Origin: Blasia pusilla | Lineage: Eukaryota; Marchantiophyta; Marchantiopsida; Blasiales | DNA length: 64,000 nt | NCBI GenBank assembly: GCA_050084515.1 | Contig: CM114271.1 | Coordinates: 40,238,001-40,302,000 of the forward strand | Direction: 5' to 3' | Shown: piece by piece, positions 47,501-60,240 of the stretch | Numbering within the stretch: the first letter of the stretch is position 1 | How the letters are laid out: each line of letters opens with the position of its first letter | Program-made: the position numbers and the translations under genes | Notes under the pieces: model-generated | Database searches by the model: none | What the model was told of the DNA's origin: nothing | What the model saw: the letters and a program-made list of their open reading frames with translations, nothing else

Positions 47501-50323
47501 GAGACCCATATTTTTAAGAGTAGAATAAACAAAAAAGTTCCAGCTAAGAAAGGATCTACAGGTGCTCTAATGGACAACTCAAAGCAGGTTACAAGATGGG
47601 ACCTACTTTGCTTCAGTTGGAGCTCCTCGTGGCACTTGGAAACTGACAAAAAGTTCAAGTATTGTTGATGCCGCCTTTGCTTCTCCACCAATTGAGATGA
47701 GACTGCAGCCATGATCGCATGGCTACCTGCTCCACCCACCACCCAATGTTTGGCAAGTGTATCCACAATCACCCTACTTGTACGAGCAAAGATATTCATT
47801 TCTAACTCCCCCTCAAAACCCCCAGCCCGCTGGAGCTTTTCCAGAGCAGATTCAACTTTGCCAGAAACTATAAACTGATGGAAGAGTCGCCCCACTATGG
47901 CTTCAGCCTCTTCATCATGAACGGGTGTGGAGTCTGTGCTTCTCCTTGCCAGTTTGTCTTGACCCTCAATAACAGCCCCAGGATCTTTATGCGGTTTCGT
48001 ATGGTAATTCCGTTGTCTATCCTCCTTTGCAGAATCCTCAATCAAACTCCCAATACGAGAAAGGCTTCTCTCCGGAGGATCAACACCACCCAAGAGAACA
48101 ACCTTTTCAGGCACAGCCCAGACACCTGATTTTTCAGTGAGCACTAGCCAGGCTCCTTCAACCCCCTCTTCTACAGCTGGAACCACTGAAGCATCTAAAA
48201 CTTTTCCTGCACCCCAGGCCAGGTCAAACTGATACAGTTTCAGACTTCCTTGGCAGATATGTGTTATGGTAGCTGTTCCATCACCTGCCAGGATAACAGC
48301 CGATCCCATAGGCTTTCCTCCAATCCGGAGGCGCATGGAATACAACACATCCTCCTCTTCTACTCTTGCTTTTGGAAGTATGACTTGCATAGGGGCTTTC
48401 CTCAAGACCTCACCAACAGTCGGATTATTGTCAAAGAAAGTGAGCAGAGAGTACTGCATGTAGCTAGAACTGTTCACTCGATCTTTCGAGAAAGAGGCGG
48501 CAAGCACTGTAAAGAATTTGCCACTATCATCAACCTGCAAGTCCAACAACCACACCTGTTTGTGGCCAGAGAAATCCTTTTGAGTATCTGGGTTTCCAAG
48601 AATGTCGAACCTCCAAGCCTCAGACACTTTGCCGCCCTCTTCAAGTTCCACGTTCCAGCACTCCAGCTCAGCGACAGTTAACAATAGAAACTGCCGCACC
48701 CCCTGCTTTGGGAAATTAACACTAGGACGCCAGACCATGGAACGGGCTCTAGAGCTGTTGAATGCAGTCAGTCCTACATCTCCCCGTAACACAGCATCAC
48801 GGACAACTTGCTGACAAGTAATTCCAATCCTACTGCAATCAAAACGCCACAAGTCACCATTCGATTGTCCTGCTATTGCAACACAAGCCAGGTCATTAGC
48901 TCCAGGTATAGTTGACCCTATCAGAGAGTTCACCAAATCCACACTAGGACCACCAGTGCTCCCAGTCCAACTCGAGAAGGATCTGCGCACATTTGGTCTG
49001 TTGTCATCTGGTAGAACAGAAGGTGCTGCTAACCCATTGGCCCTCTCGCCTCCTCTGATGCTGATGACAGAGGCATCACCATCGTTGAAGATGTCAGGCC
49101 AATATACCACTGCTAGGCTTTTCCGATTGCACATGATAACACCTGCAGAATGGCACTCTTTGACAAAACTGACACCACTAGGGTCATCTGGCTGCCTCCC
49201 GACAATACATACGAGCCAGTTCTCGGCAAGCTTGGAATCATCTCCACGACCATCATGTGAACAAAACTGGGAAGGTATTTTCAGCACTGCACATCTGTGT
49301 GAAACACTACTGTTGAGATGGCTCCAAACGAAGAGACTGTGGCCATGAAGAACCCATGAAAGCCCACTTTTACCATCCATACCACCACTAGTTGCAGAAT
49401 CTGGGACAATGCAAAAGAATAATCAGTAAATCAAAGAAGCAGCATCAGATAAACAACTTCAAACTTGCCAGTATTTCCACTCAAACTCTAGCATTGACTC
49501 CATCATAAGAAAAGGTTGATCCAATGTGGAGACAACAGCTGGCTTCTAATCCAGTCACATGTATCTGTGAGCATATACTACAATCAAGTTTCAAAATAGC
49601 TGCTCTCAGGTCAACGTACTAAGGGCTTCTGGTGTATACCTGCTCGCTGGCTAGCATGTTCACTGTAGGACGTTCTAAGTTGATGAGGAAAGTCACACAC
49701 CAACACCGGCTGGCTGCCGTTGCCACCAGACTTGTCCGCAATTTTTTGAACTGGTGAGATTCTGGAACAATACAAATTACAAGATTGTTTAAACGTACTA
49801 GTTACCCAAAATAATCAATTCTCACCCGAGTAACAATCCTGGAAGGTGGTACTGACCAAGAAGGACGTTAAGGCACCACCAGAAAAGAATCGCAGAAGTT
49901 TTGACTTCTCAATCCTAAACAGAAGCAGGGAGGTATTCAGATCCAGACCAGTACTACAATAACCAGAGGGATTGATTACTTTCAGGATGCTTCACAGAAC
50001 GTGGCTCAAGTTCCGGACAAAATCTTGGGAAGATAGTCTGGAACAAGTTCACAAATCCACCAAAATTGACTAAGAAAGCAGTAAGGATTTTCTGTTGAGC
50101 CTTGAGCTCAGAGGGGAAAAGTAACGCAAAGTTCAAAAAGCCGTAGAACCGACCTGGAAAAACTGGAAGTCCATGGTGACAGTAGAGCAAGACCTCCACG
50201 TAAAGCACCAGAACTTGCGAGGTGAGGCGTGAGAGCAGGAGAAGAGGGAACAGGTGCGGGGCTATGCACTCCCGTTCCTCTCCCTCTGCCCAAACCCAAC
50301 TTCCCACGAGCCGGGGAGAACAT
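44568..50323 (-). CDS. NUP133: Nuclear pore complex protein NUP133
   Basis: Eight exons on the minus strand: 50323-50154, 49761-49640, 49400-47607, 47292-46544, 46385-46227, 46069-45724, 45537-45470 and 45104-44568. All are GT-AG with matching phases, giving 1314 residues (Arabidopsis NUP133 is about 1309). The N-terminus MFSPARGKLGLGRGRGTG is typical of plant NUP133. Then follow an N-terminal beta-propeller (about residues 60-500; GLSWVLHGHSLFVWSHLNSS, LLTVAELECWNVELEEGG) and an alpha-helical C-terminal half with LRELHNSRAKS, EQRRLVLQKMYPPLIGLARR, HAGYQTLYDICTDLND and FGEEFQEDLELFLQDH. NUP133 is a stem part of the Y (Nup107-160) complex, binds NUP107, and scaffolds the nuclear pore. The 1.8-kb third exon carries most of the propeller. 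No lesions seen. Confidence 0.96.
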
Positions 50324-52094
50324 TTCTGCCTTCCTGCAAAGAATCCGGATAGTTATAAAGTGACACATAAATTCATCTCCTGATCCCGGACCGACAGCTC
50401 TACACTCTCAACCCAAGCTCCGAGAATTCCGTTGCCCAGTCCCTACAACTGAGCTTTCTTGAGACTGGAATTCACCCATGGGTTAGCTCCACAATCATCC
50501 AGCGCCATTACTTTCGATTCCTGGAGCAACTCTCTAATGATAAGTCACCATCACCGACTGCCTTGCCCAGGTCTTGCTGCGTCGGAGAATAGCATTGAAA
50601 GCTGGTAACTTCGCAGTCGATCCATGTTGAATAGATGAGTATCATTTCACTACTGCATTGTTAAGGCGTCAAGCTACCTCCTCAAACTCTTGAATATTAA
50701 TTCCGAGCTGATTGTGAAGCGTCAGGCTGCATAATCCACTAGTTGCCACATCCACTCGATAAATCTTCATGCCGAATGAAGAATTATCGAGTCTACACCT
50801 CTCGGATGCACTTTGTGAAATCCCGGCTAGCATCTATTCTCCCGGAAATGGTGCTTGGATGGTTTCGAATCGAGTGGTTACAGACGCTCCACTTCCTTCC
50901 TCAATTTCGGTAGCTGAATCTCTCGATTGCATGTCCCTAAGCTACAGCGAATCTACTCGGTGAATTGGCGAAATCAATGCTGAACGAAAGAGAGGCAAGG
51001 ACAAAAAAAAGAACTCTATTTTGGAACCCTTACCTTGTGGTTCGTGATTATCACTTGTTTCCTCGTGCGCTCCTTCCCATGCGCTCCCCCGCCCCGCAAA
51101 CGTTGCATTCGACAAAGAATTTCACCATCTTTCAACCGCTCTACCCTCACATATGCAGCACCAATTCAATCCCAAAGCGCAGCACCACTTCTCCACTGAG
51201 ATCTCCATGACTACCCCTCCTAAGACTCCGCTTCTTCACTATCCAAAATCAGCAAATTCCCCGTACACACCAGAAACACACAAGTCCAATTCTCAACATC
51301 CGATCTGCGTCCACTCGATCACCGTAACCCAATCGAAACCCGTTTGTCAGCTCCGATCGCGCCATCGCATCCCGTCTCCTCCGCTTCCTCCCCGAAACCC
51401 TTCGAAAAGTGCCGGGCGCGGGAAAACCCTAAACTCCACGCGACAACCCTAAAACAGAGAAATACAGGAGAAAAACAAATGGGTACCGGGAGTTGGAGTA
51501 TCCGGAGAACCCTAAAACCAGACCGACATCTCCAACGAAGACCGCGGGGTCTTGCCAGAGGAGCGGGCCCACGGGAGCGTTCAGGAGGAGCGCGGCCCCG
51601 CGAGCCTTGAGAGACCGTCAGAGTCCCGTCTAATAAAGTGCCCGAGCGCTCGTCGAGCGCGTCGGAGCGGTGCTGGAACGTCTGCTACGGCTCCCGAGCT
51701 CGTGGACGTTGTGCGTTTCTCTGGTCTGTGGATGAATGAGGAAGGCGGCCCGCGACGGCGACTGCTTTGTTGATGGCAATTGGAGGTGCGGGAGCCTGGA
51801 TTGATTCTGTCGAGCTTGTGAGGAGGGAGTGTTCGGCTCCTCAGCGTTGTTTGAATGGAAGCGGCGAGATTTGAACAATTCGCTTCGTTTTTATGAAGTT
51901 GTGGACAGAGCGATGCCCGAATTTTGTGCGTGCCTTGCCTTTGTATGCAAGGGATATTGTTCTTCTCGGGGTAGAAGTGGACGCAGTCAGAGACGGAGGA
52001 TTCGCTGAGTCTCGTGCAGATTGTTGTAGGAAGACGCAGTTTCTGATTGTCGGAAGGAGACGGTTGTGAGTTGCTCTGTGGTCGAGGGTCAGTG
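50324..52094. promoter_or_regulatory. Head-to-head upstream region of NUP133 and PRELI gene
   Basis: 1.77 kb between two divergent start codons. It must contain both promoters and 5' leaders; no specific TATA box or motif was identified with confidence. Small frames at 50769-51773 have no recognisable domain and are left out. Confidence 0.4.
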
Positions 52095-52637
52095 ATGGTG
52101 AGGGGTTTCGTGCAGGAGCATGTATACAAACATCCGTGGGAGCGAGTGACGGCAGCGAACTGGAGAAAGTACACGGATCCAGAGCACAGGTCGCAGCTGT
52201 CTCATGTACTAGAGGTGGATACTATTGATCGCAAACTGGATTCGGAGGCAGGCCAATTGCACTGCACACGGGTGATAACGGTAAACGCTCCTGGGCCCTG
52301 GTGGCTGCAAAGAGTGTTGGGAGGAAGTGTGTGTCATTGTTTGGAAAAGTCGACCGTGGATGGGAAGAAGCGAACCATGGAGATGGTGAGCAGAAACGTG
52401 ACCATGAAAGACTTCATTGAGGTGGAAGAGAAGTGTTCTTACTATCCTCACCCATCGAATCCCGATTGGACGGTGTTTAGACAGGAGACAAACATCCGCT
52501 GCGCAACCCTCTCGGCGCTGGCATCGATGGCGGAGCGTATTGAGCAGAGATGTGTTGAGAATTTTCAGAAGAACAGTTCTAGAGGTAGAGATGTTATGGA
52601 GCGAGTTTGCTCCTACATGGAGAGGGAGGCCATCTAA
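52095..52637 (+). CDS. PRELI/MSF1-domain protein
   Basis: One exon, 180 residues, from the ATG at 52095 to TAA at 52635-52637. The PRELI/MSF1 domain fills the whole protein: MVRGFVQEHVYKHPWERVT at the start, RKYTDPEHRSQLSHVLEVDT, GWW-like APGPWWLQRVLG, EKSTVDGKKRTMEMVSRNVT and a basic, helical C-terminus. In yeast and animals this family (Ups1/PRELID) carries phospholipids such as phosphatidic acid across the mitochondrial intermembrane space with a small TRIAP1/Mdm35 partner; plant members are about 180-185 residues long, as here. Function in this organism is inferred. No lesions; absence of introns is the only notable feature. Confidence 0.93.
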   Translation: MVRGFVQEHVYKHPWERVTAANWRKYTDPEHRSQLSHVLEVDTIDRKLDSEAGQLHCTRVITVNAPGPWWLQRVLGGSVCHCLEKSTVDGKKRTMEMVSRNVTMKDFIEVEEKCSYYPHPSNPDWTVFRQETNIRCATLSALASMAERIEQRCVENFQKNSSRGRDVMERVCSYMEREAI

Positions 52638-55180
52638 TTCTTCGAGGTTTTCATCCTCAATTATTTCGCTGCGGAGATTTAAACTTTCGTATTCTTGCGG
52701 GGCCTAATTATGCCCCTTCCACGAGGTGTTTGAGATTCTACCAGTTAGATTATTCTTACTTCATCAACTGATGATGATTATCACGTATTCGATTGATGTG
52801 GCCGGAGCACCAGCCTAAAGACCGCATGTGTTTTTAAGTTTACCTGTTGTACTACTGGCCTATGGCGAGATTCGTGTAGATGGAGAGAAGAAAATTAGTT
52901 AAATTAGCAGGTCTTCGATGAAAATCTGGAAAAATTAGGTCGACCTTCGACATTCGGTTTGGACATTTTGTTTGTGCTCATCGCCGTCAAGGAACTGTCA
53001 TAACGAAGCAAACGTACCCGTCCATCGTCGAATGTCCATCCTGTGTCGTGGTCGCTAGAAAGCAAGGCTTGTCATTTTCACGTGTCCCAAGAATGAAGGT
53101 TGACCATTGAAGTGTCTGCATGGTGTCGTGTCGTATATGATTCTGTCTCTTTCCCTCACGAAGAATAGGCGTAAATTTCCTGTCAGTGCACGACGTCTAC
53201 CTTTACACGTCTGTGCCATTAAAAGCTGATCGATTGATCGACTTGGAGAAGCACTTAGCCGTCTTCCGCAGACGGGTACGTGCCCGGAGGGCGCCGAGTC
53301 GCTGGATCGGGATAGACTTGACCCTCGTTATTATGCATGAGTCTCTACGGTACCCGGTCCTACTGGAAGAGAACGCGTCTATAGGCCTCACATATTTCCA
53401 ACCCAAGAGAGTGACAAAATCAAATTTTTGTACTAACAATGAAAGAGTGTATACCTGCCCTAGTCTAGATGTAAAGAAACTCCCAAAGTGAAATTTCCAT
53501 ATGTTGTAACGAATTTGAAGTGAAGGAGATCTTGTCATAGATAGATGAGCACTCTCCACTAATAGATACTCAACTCATAATCACTAGTAAGGTGCATATT
53601 TAGGTTAAGAGAATTTGATGAACAATTTAGAAACTCATTGAGAATTGAGAAAAAACTCGATAATTTAAAATAGTTTCATCCCGTCCCATTTAGAAAATTA
53701 TTTCATTTCATGTAAGAATTTCCTTTCACACTCCCATAACCAATGTCCATCATTTATGCCTCTCCACTTCTAGCTTGCAAATATAATACATCTTGATCAT
53801 ATTAGATCCGAAAGTCTCGACCAGCGGGAAAGGGTTGTATTTAATTGAAACAAAGTTACCTCCTTTTCTATCTGGCCCAACTCCCTCCAAAATTGTATGT
53901 GAATGAGGGGATTCGACATCACGATGTAGCATATCCGGAAAATCACACAATCTCTTTCCTTGATCTTTCAAAGATAATATTGATACTTCCAATATTCCGG
54001 TCTGCATGGTGGAAGTACCAAATGGCAGATTAAAAATTCTTATTTTTGCAAGGCGAAGCGATATATCTAAAATAAGTCCACAAATATGATTGTGAAGAAG
54101 AAGAAGAAGAAAGGCAAGGATGCTTGCATGCTTTGCTTACCTCACATCGCTCGTAGAGAAGATCCTCTATGAGCAAGCTCAAAAATTCACTCCATATCGC
54201 AGCCGGTCGAGTAGGCGTATTTTAAGCTAAAATAATGGCAAATAATTGACGAATTGAGGATCTTGTGCGAATCTCAAAAGCTTCTTGTAAGCAAAGGAAG
54301 ACTTCCTGATTATCCTCAAGAAGTCCTAATTTAATAGCAGTTTCCTTAAAATTTAGGTGTATAATTCCATATACAGTTCTCAAGTGCTCATATGAAGTTG
54401 CACCTCAAACATGATGAAGAAATAACCGCAACCAATTACCTTATCCATCACCTCGCAAAATAGTATATAGTTGTTTAGATCATTTAGTATGATGTAAAAT
54501 ATAGTTATTTTCTCATATCAATATTTCAAAAGTAATATTTGAATTTTAACATAATGTAAAATAATGCGTTCAAAACCACATATACTCTGTAGTTTTTATC
54601 TGGATGAATAAGGTATAAATAACCAATAGGATAACCGCAACCATTTCTTCTTCGTACTCTAGGAACCCATTTCTTTTTACTCCAATGATAATATAAAGGA
54701 AAGTCAAGATATAACTATCCTCGAGCCGTATGAACAAGTTCATCACTAACAAACCATTGTGTTAGGGTAATCTCCATATTTCTTTGTATAATATCCTCAT
54801 GCATGTCAACATCCTTGTAGTAAACCATTTGTATCTTTGAAAGATGAACAACCAATCTCATAACATTTGATTGTTCCACATGTAAATTAAACTTGAAAAG
54901 TTGCCAACATGCCTTTGGAGAAGACATATGCCTACTCATTATAAAGGAGAAACTTACTTTACATACTAACATATATATAGTTTATCCTATAGTAAATTTT
55001 AATTTAATTATCCTTAAATGACACGCGTTAACAATAGAAAGTGTCACCAATAAAAAGACCTTAGGAAGGTTTGTTTTAACCTCATCCTCTTTAATAAATA
55101 TAGATATAATAATTATTCTTAATTGCCAGACAGTTAACAAAAGAATTTATTCAAATCCCATATTCTTATAGTTATATAGA
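52638..55180. other. 3' region of PRELI gene, then AT-rich repeats
   Basis: Up to about 53150 this is a plausible 3' UTR and spacer. 53600-55180 is AT-rich with no supported gene. A Helitron-like 5' end in minus orientation (TCTATATTTATTAAAGAGG) can be read at about 55105-55087, related to sequences at about 55398 and 56020. Confidence 0.4.
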
Positions 55181-55182
55181 TA

Positions 55183-55400
55183 CTAGTACATTGCCCGTGC
55201 GACGCACGGGTGGCACGTTTCCCTTCAAATAACATCCCGTTAACAATCAGGGTTCTTCAAATAACATCCCATTAAAAATAAGGTCTTAAGTGGACAAGTG
55301 TTAACAAAAGAGGAACTTAAAAGAACATGTGTCAGAAAAATAGGAACCTTGAAATAACATTTGTCACATGAAAGTTCTAACCAGGTCCTCTTTAAATTAT
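55183..55400 (-). mobile_element. Short non-autonomous Helitron, 3' end with perfect hairpin
   Basis: Read on the minus strand, the 3' end is an 8-bp-stem hairpin CCCGTGCG-T-CGCACGGG (55210-55194), 7 bases, then CTAG (55186-55183) followed by T, which is the established Helitron end. The 5' side near 55400 begins TATAATTTAAAGAGGACC, similar to other 5' ends here but lacking the TC, perhaps because another element inserted beside it. Confidence 0.6.
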
Positions 55401-55401
55401 A

Positions 55402-56000
55402 CTAGTTAGCATGCCTATGCTTGCGCACGAAAAATATTTTCTTGTAATTTAGAAATATTTTTAATTTCAAAATTTACGCATAATTCCCACTTTTTTGAAT
55501 CTCGAAAGAGTAAGAAAATTTCACCTTGAAATAATACCCAGATCCCCTAAATAATTTCACTCCTCCGTAAAAGTTGGAACAATATCTACTCTACCCCTTC
55601 CACTTTTCCTAACAAAATGACATTCACTAACTAAATTCTTAGTTAATTTTAGTTAGTGAAATCATTTCCCTTTCCCATTCAAATTCATCTTCCTTTTCCC
55701 AAAATATCACATGTGAATTAACCAGATTATTTTTAAAAATAATCACAATTTTTCTTTCAAAATTTTAATCTAATTTTAATTTTTAAATCTTAGAAGAGTA
55801 ATAAGATTCCAATCCTCAATTAAATTTAAATGATATCTCAATCCCCTAAATAATTTTACCCTTCCATAAAATATAAACAACATCTATTCCTTCTTCATTA
55901 AAATTAATTTTATTTTCCCATCAAACATGAATCAAGGTACAAATTGTAATATTTTGGTTATTTTTTATAATAATCCAAGCTTTAAGATCACCCATTGTCA
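55402..56000 (-). mobile_element. AT-rich Helitron-like repeat, reverse of 30930-31966
   Basis: On the minus strand the end reads tgcgcaagcataggcatgct, then AACTAG and T (CTAG at 55405-55402), matching the end of the element at 30930-31966. Interior pieces such as the ctcctccgtaaaagttgg region correspond to the complement of 31740-31800. The upper border is uncertain. Confidence 0.5.
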
Positions 56001-56605
56001 TATAAATTAATTGAATCCCTATAATTAAAAGAGGACGAGGTTTGAAGAATCACTCCTCAAGTGTTGACACATGTCCTCTAAAAGCTCTTATGATGTTGAC
56101 AGTTTGATAGAGGAAATTGAATTAAAGAGAGATAATTAAAAAAATTAAACATCACCCGATTTAATTGGATAGTTGTTAGTTAAAATATTTCCTATCCCAT
56201 CAAATTCATTAGACAACTAAAACTAACACTAAAAAATTCTCATTTTGATTATGCTCAGTAGTGCCCTCTCGAGCTTAACAATTCCACCTTTGGCAGGTAT
56301 GGATCCTTTCTCTTTCTATCCATTTCTACATGCTATTGTCTAATTTCTTAACATTTACTTCCTGTCCATGCAAATCTTCTCTAGATTGGGGATATCCTAC
56401 TCGGACAAAGGCTATCGTACTTTCTCTCCCACTCCATCCTTTCTCTTCTTATTTTTCTATGTCTTTGCATATTATTGATCATCACTAAGAATAATTATCT
56501 CAATGTTCTTGAATAGTTGAGTACTTCTTCCCTCTTCAGGTCAGTTATGTCTTTCAACTTCACCAATTGTAATCATCCTATCCTGCATTTTTTTACTACT
56601 CTGTA
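56001..56605. repeat. Helitron-like 5' end and upstream AT-rich sequence
   Basis: Near 56008 the sequence tccctataattaaaagagga followed by cgaggtttg resembles the 5' ends listed above, in plus orientation. The rest (56100-56600) has tcttcag and ggtatgg type splice-like signals leading into the Helitron protein remnant; no coding sequence is secure here. Confidence 0.35.
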
Positions 56606-58013
56606 ATGGCACCGTCTAGAAGGAAACGTGCCTCTTGTAGAACTATCAATCCACACAACGTACATGCCACTCGAGGAATACTTAACAAAATTTTCCTGGC
56701 CAAATGCAGACACAATGCAATTTTAAAAAATACTACAAACCACAAACTATCATGTAGACCTACTGCCTATCCCTGGCCACTAATTGAGCAAATGATGGCA
56801 AGGTGGGAAGCTCACTTTTCTGGATTCATAACCAAGATGCAATGTTGCGGTTATTGTGGTCGTGGTTGTGTCATCTATTGCAACCCCCAATCCAAAATGT
56901 GTACTATCACTTATGGCCAACATCCACCATATGCTTGATGTAATGGATTTCTCCTCCCTTATATTATACCAAGATCTGGTGAATTCTTTATATGTGACTT
57001 GTGTTCCACAACGCAACCACGTCGTAGCTTTAATGTCTATATGACACCATTGTATATTAGGTAGGTATTAGCTGTTGATCCCCTACACCTACAAAAACTT
57101 TATATTGTTGATTCAAGAATGGGGATCCAGAGAAAATTCAATGGATTTCACAAGGGATTCTTTCATGCTTCATCCCTGCTGGACTCGCCCCTTATTGGAT
57201 GGAACCATAATACTCAAAGTACCCAAGAATCTGAGAACAGTATTGCTATTCTCAAATAGATCATGGAGGTAAATTTTTGGATCAATCCACTCTACAAAGA
57301 CTATAAGGCTCTACTTGAACTTCCCGGTCCATCTTCCGGACTAGTAGTTTTGCCTAGCACATTAGTGAACAAGATTCTGCATTCTTTCCAAGAGAAGGGC
57401 CAACTTACTCAAAGCATGTCATATGATCCATATCAGTTGGACTTAAACATACTACAAGATGTTTCTTATTCACTACCAAATTGTAGACCTAAATCTTCTG
57501 ATATTTTTGACAATGGTTCTATCTGTATTCGCACTGGTGCAATTCAAAGATTTCTAATTGATTCCTCTGGTATTTCTATTGATAAATGTCTTACTATAGA
57601 GACAACAATTTTCCCTTTTCTATTTCTAGGATACTACACTAGTGCGCAATCTTTTCTTGAGTATATCAAATCAAGGACTAAACAATTATTTAGTGTCTTC
57701 TCTTTGTATAAGCCTTTCTCTCTTATTAGGCACCAACTCCGTCAATCTATTTCACTATGTTCCATTGCTCGTACCTTTATTCTGTAGAAAGACCTCGAGA
57801 GATTAAGGAAATATCACCCTGATCTTCATGAGGAAGATCTCTATTATTACTTATCTAAGCATTCATTAAGTCCTCAAATTCCAGCCAGCCTAGCTTGGCA
57901 TAGGCGTCATCTCCGTGACCTAAAAGCCATGGTTCACCATCTAGGCATGCCACATTTATTTTTTAACACTTACTTCTGATGAGGTTTCTGAGACCCGCTG
58001 GATTGAGATCTAT
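56606..58013 (+). pseudogene. Autonomous Helitron protein, N-terminal part (broken, interrupted by copy 3)
   Basis: Fragments read MAPSRRKRASCRTINPHNVH, a Cys-rich region CCGYCGRGCVIYC, a 174-residue open stretch at 57263-57787, then DLERLRKYHPDLHEEDLYYY and, across one frameshift near 57962, HHLGMPHLFF, TLTSDEVSETRWIEI. The last part is the conserved end of the Helitron helicase-like N domain that leads toward the Rep motifs. Immediately after it, at 58014, the retrotransposon copy 3 begins. The Rep HUH motif and the helicase are therefore not present here. TAG at 57257 and 57785 and other lesions make the frame dead. The family call rests mainly on the domain end and the nearby Helitron termini. 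Confidence 0.68.
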
Positions 58014-58760
58014 CTTGCGCATACACATCGTTGTCATCGAACACACACAATCCCATGCTAACTCATGGCATCCATACACAGAGGCGAGAAGTACCAAACT
58101 ATCTCCAATTAAAATAAGATCAAATCTCTCTCACAACATTATAGTTCTCACATGTGTGCACTCTCACATGTGTATCTCAATGTCAAACCAAACCCACTCT
58201 CCTAATGAGAGGTTTGGGTTACACACACAAGGCAAGCAAGACCATAGCTCCGCCGCCTCATGCCAAGAGGTTCAACAAAGAGAGAATGAGCTCTCAAGCT
58301 CTCTCTCTTGGAGGTATACCCCCTTCCCTCTCCCAAGCCCTCTCAACGATAACCTATGCTCGCAGGTCACCTCCTTGGCTCTTGACCTGTTGTAGCGGGT
58401 CAAAGGCCACTTCCCAAAGTATAAAGTCAACTATCCCCAATATGGAAAATTACCCTAAATAGTAAGTTTCTCTATATGGCTCCAAATGAGCCGAAACGAA
58501 GGGGAAACCTGCTCTCTCAAGTTTTTCGGGGCCTCAACAGGTCATCCCCGACCTCTTGGGCATTTCCTCCACTACTCGTGTAGACGCTCTGCTAGATCCC
58601 ATTGATCTATCTTAACAATCATGATAGTTTTCGTGCGCATACACATCGCTACATCGTTGTCATCGAACACACAAACAAACACACACGATCCCATGCTAAC
58701 TCATGGCATCCATACAATGAGGCGAGAAGTACCAAAATATCTCCAATCTCCTCCCTAGCT
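58014..58760 (-). repeat. 3' terminal block of copy 3: A, LTR, A'
   Basis: A' lies at 58014-58110, the LTR block at 58109-58626 (minus-strand start TATCATGATTG, end TTATTTTAA), and A at about 58630-58760, preceded on the minus strand by a purine-rich ctagggaggaga tract. The order is the same as in copy 2. Confidence 0.78.
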
Positions 58761-58929
58761 GGTAGTTAGGTCCCTCTAACTCCAGATAGCCATCTATCCC
58801 TACCTACCACGACATACATCTCTAGGACGCTAAGAGCAGAAAAGTCACGTGCTTATCTGGCCCCATCGTTAGTCGCCTTTCTGTCATCCATATCACGAGA
58901 AAAAGTTAGAATCAAAACCTACCTAATAT

Positions 58930-59700
58930 CTCCTCTATGTACATCTGGGACACATCCATCATCCCCGAGGAACCCTAGTGAGAGCCCTGTATGAGGAACC
59001 CTCTGTAGTTCTCCTCGTGTATCCGCAATACAATTTCTGCAGGTTTGCGTTGTATTGCATTCTGCATTGTATCCGGCGCAACAGTAGTTTCTGCACGCTT
59101 GTAGAAACTACTATACCATCAATTTTAGGAAGGTGACATGGCGCACAATTACGCATGTAGTCCTTCCATACCATACCATCTTGTCCCTCCAGCAAGAGAA
59201 CACTAGATGGCAAAACGTCACGCACTGTCAAAATAGTGCGCCCAACAGTCACATCCAACGTCGTCGGTGTCGTCTGCTGCAAGTTCACATAATCTCCCTG
59301 ATGAAACCTCCGGATAGTTGGTCGATAACCACCACCCTGAATACTTGCATTTCTCAACGTATCCCGATGTTGCGCAATCGCCAAGTTCTCGAACGCCATG
59401 GGCATCACTCTCTGAAACAACTCAGCCCTCTGAGAACATGCTCGCATCCATACATCTAGGTCATCAAAGTCCAGCACTTCACCAGCATCTCGACGAATAG
59501 CCGCGGTAAATCTTGCTCTCGGCCATAAAGTAGCAAGTATGGTGAAAAAGACGCTAAGGATGTCTGCCTGCCTGTTGAATCTATATCCCATCGCCAACCA
59601 CGGAAACTGGAGGTCCCAATCTCCTAGGTGACCTCTCTACAAGCCATACTTGCGTAAATCCCTCTTCACCATATGCACAACTCTCTCTGCTAATCCATCT
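58930..59700 (-). pseudogene. integrase C-terminus and degraded PHD finger of copy 3
   Basis: A 212-residue open stretch (59597-58959) matches the integrase C-terminal part of copy 2 (VMPMAFENLAIAQHRDTLRN, FHQGDYVNLQQTTPTTLDV, RNCAPCHLPKIDG). It continues into YCGYTRRTTEGS, ALTRVPRG and, past a stop, WMCPRCT, the end of a PHD finger. The front half of the finger has lost its zinc ligands. Confidence 0.82.
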
Positions 59701-59733
59701 GCCTTGGGATGATCTCGCAAAGTCGTGCGGTGG

Positions 59734-60240
59734 TCAATCAAGCGCCTGATCACACAAGGCCTCGAACTCATCGTGAAACTTCATACCTTGGTCTGTCACC
59801 ACCTCAGCCGGTATGCCATAATGACTTAGCACTTTGTCAAGGAAGGCATAAGCTACTCCCTCACTTGCTTTGTCAAGCAATGCAACCAACTCGATCCAAT
59901 AGAAGTTCGCCAATCCCATGAATGTGCGAACACGACTCACATCTGTAGGGCGTGGAATACGTGAGATAGCTTCTACCTTCGTCAGCTTAACACCAAGGCC
60001 CCCTGGGTATAACGTATGACCCAAGTACTCAATCTGGTCGTAGAAGAACTTGCACTTGCATGGATGTAGCTTCAGCCCATGTAATTGCAATCCTCAAAAC
60101 ACCTCCTCTAGATGTCGCTCATGCTCCTCAACCGTGGCGCTAAAGACTATGATGTCATCAATATAACACCTAGAAAAATCCAGACCAGCCAAGATCCTAT
60201 CCATGACCCCTTGAAACTCAGCCGGGGCATTCTTTAACCC
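59734..60240 (-). pseudogene. RT-integrase deletion fusion of copy 3
   Basis: The frame reads LHPCKCKFFYDQIEYLGH and FMGLANFYW, then jumps within one codon to IELVALLDKASEGVAYAF of the integrase core. The junction at about 59898-59901 removes the RT connection, RNase H and integrase zinc domain. The region around 60140-60180 still encodes CYIDD-type sequence just upstream. Confidence 0.82.
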
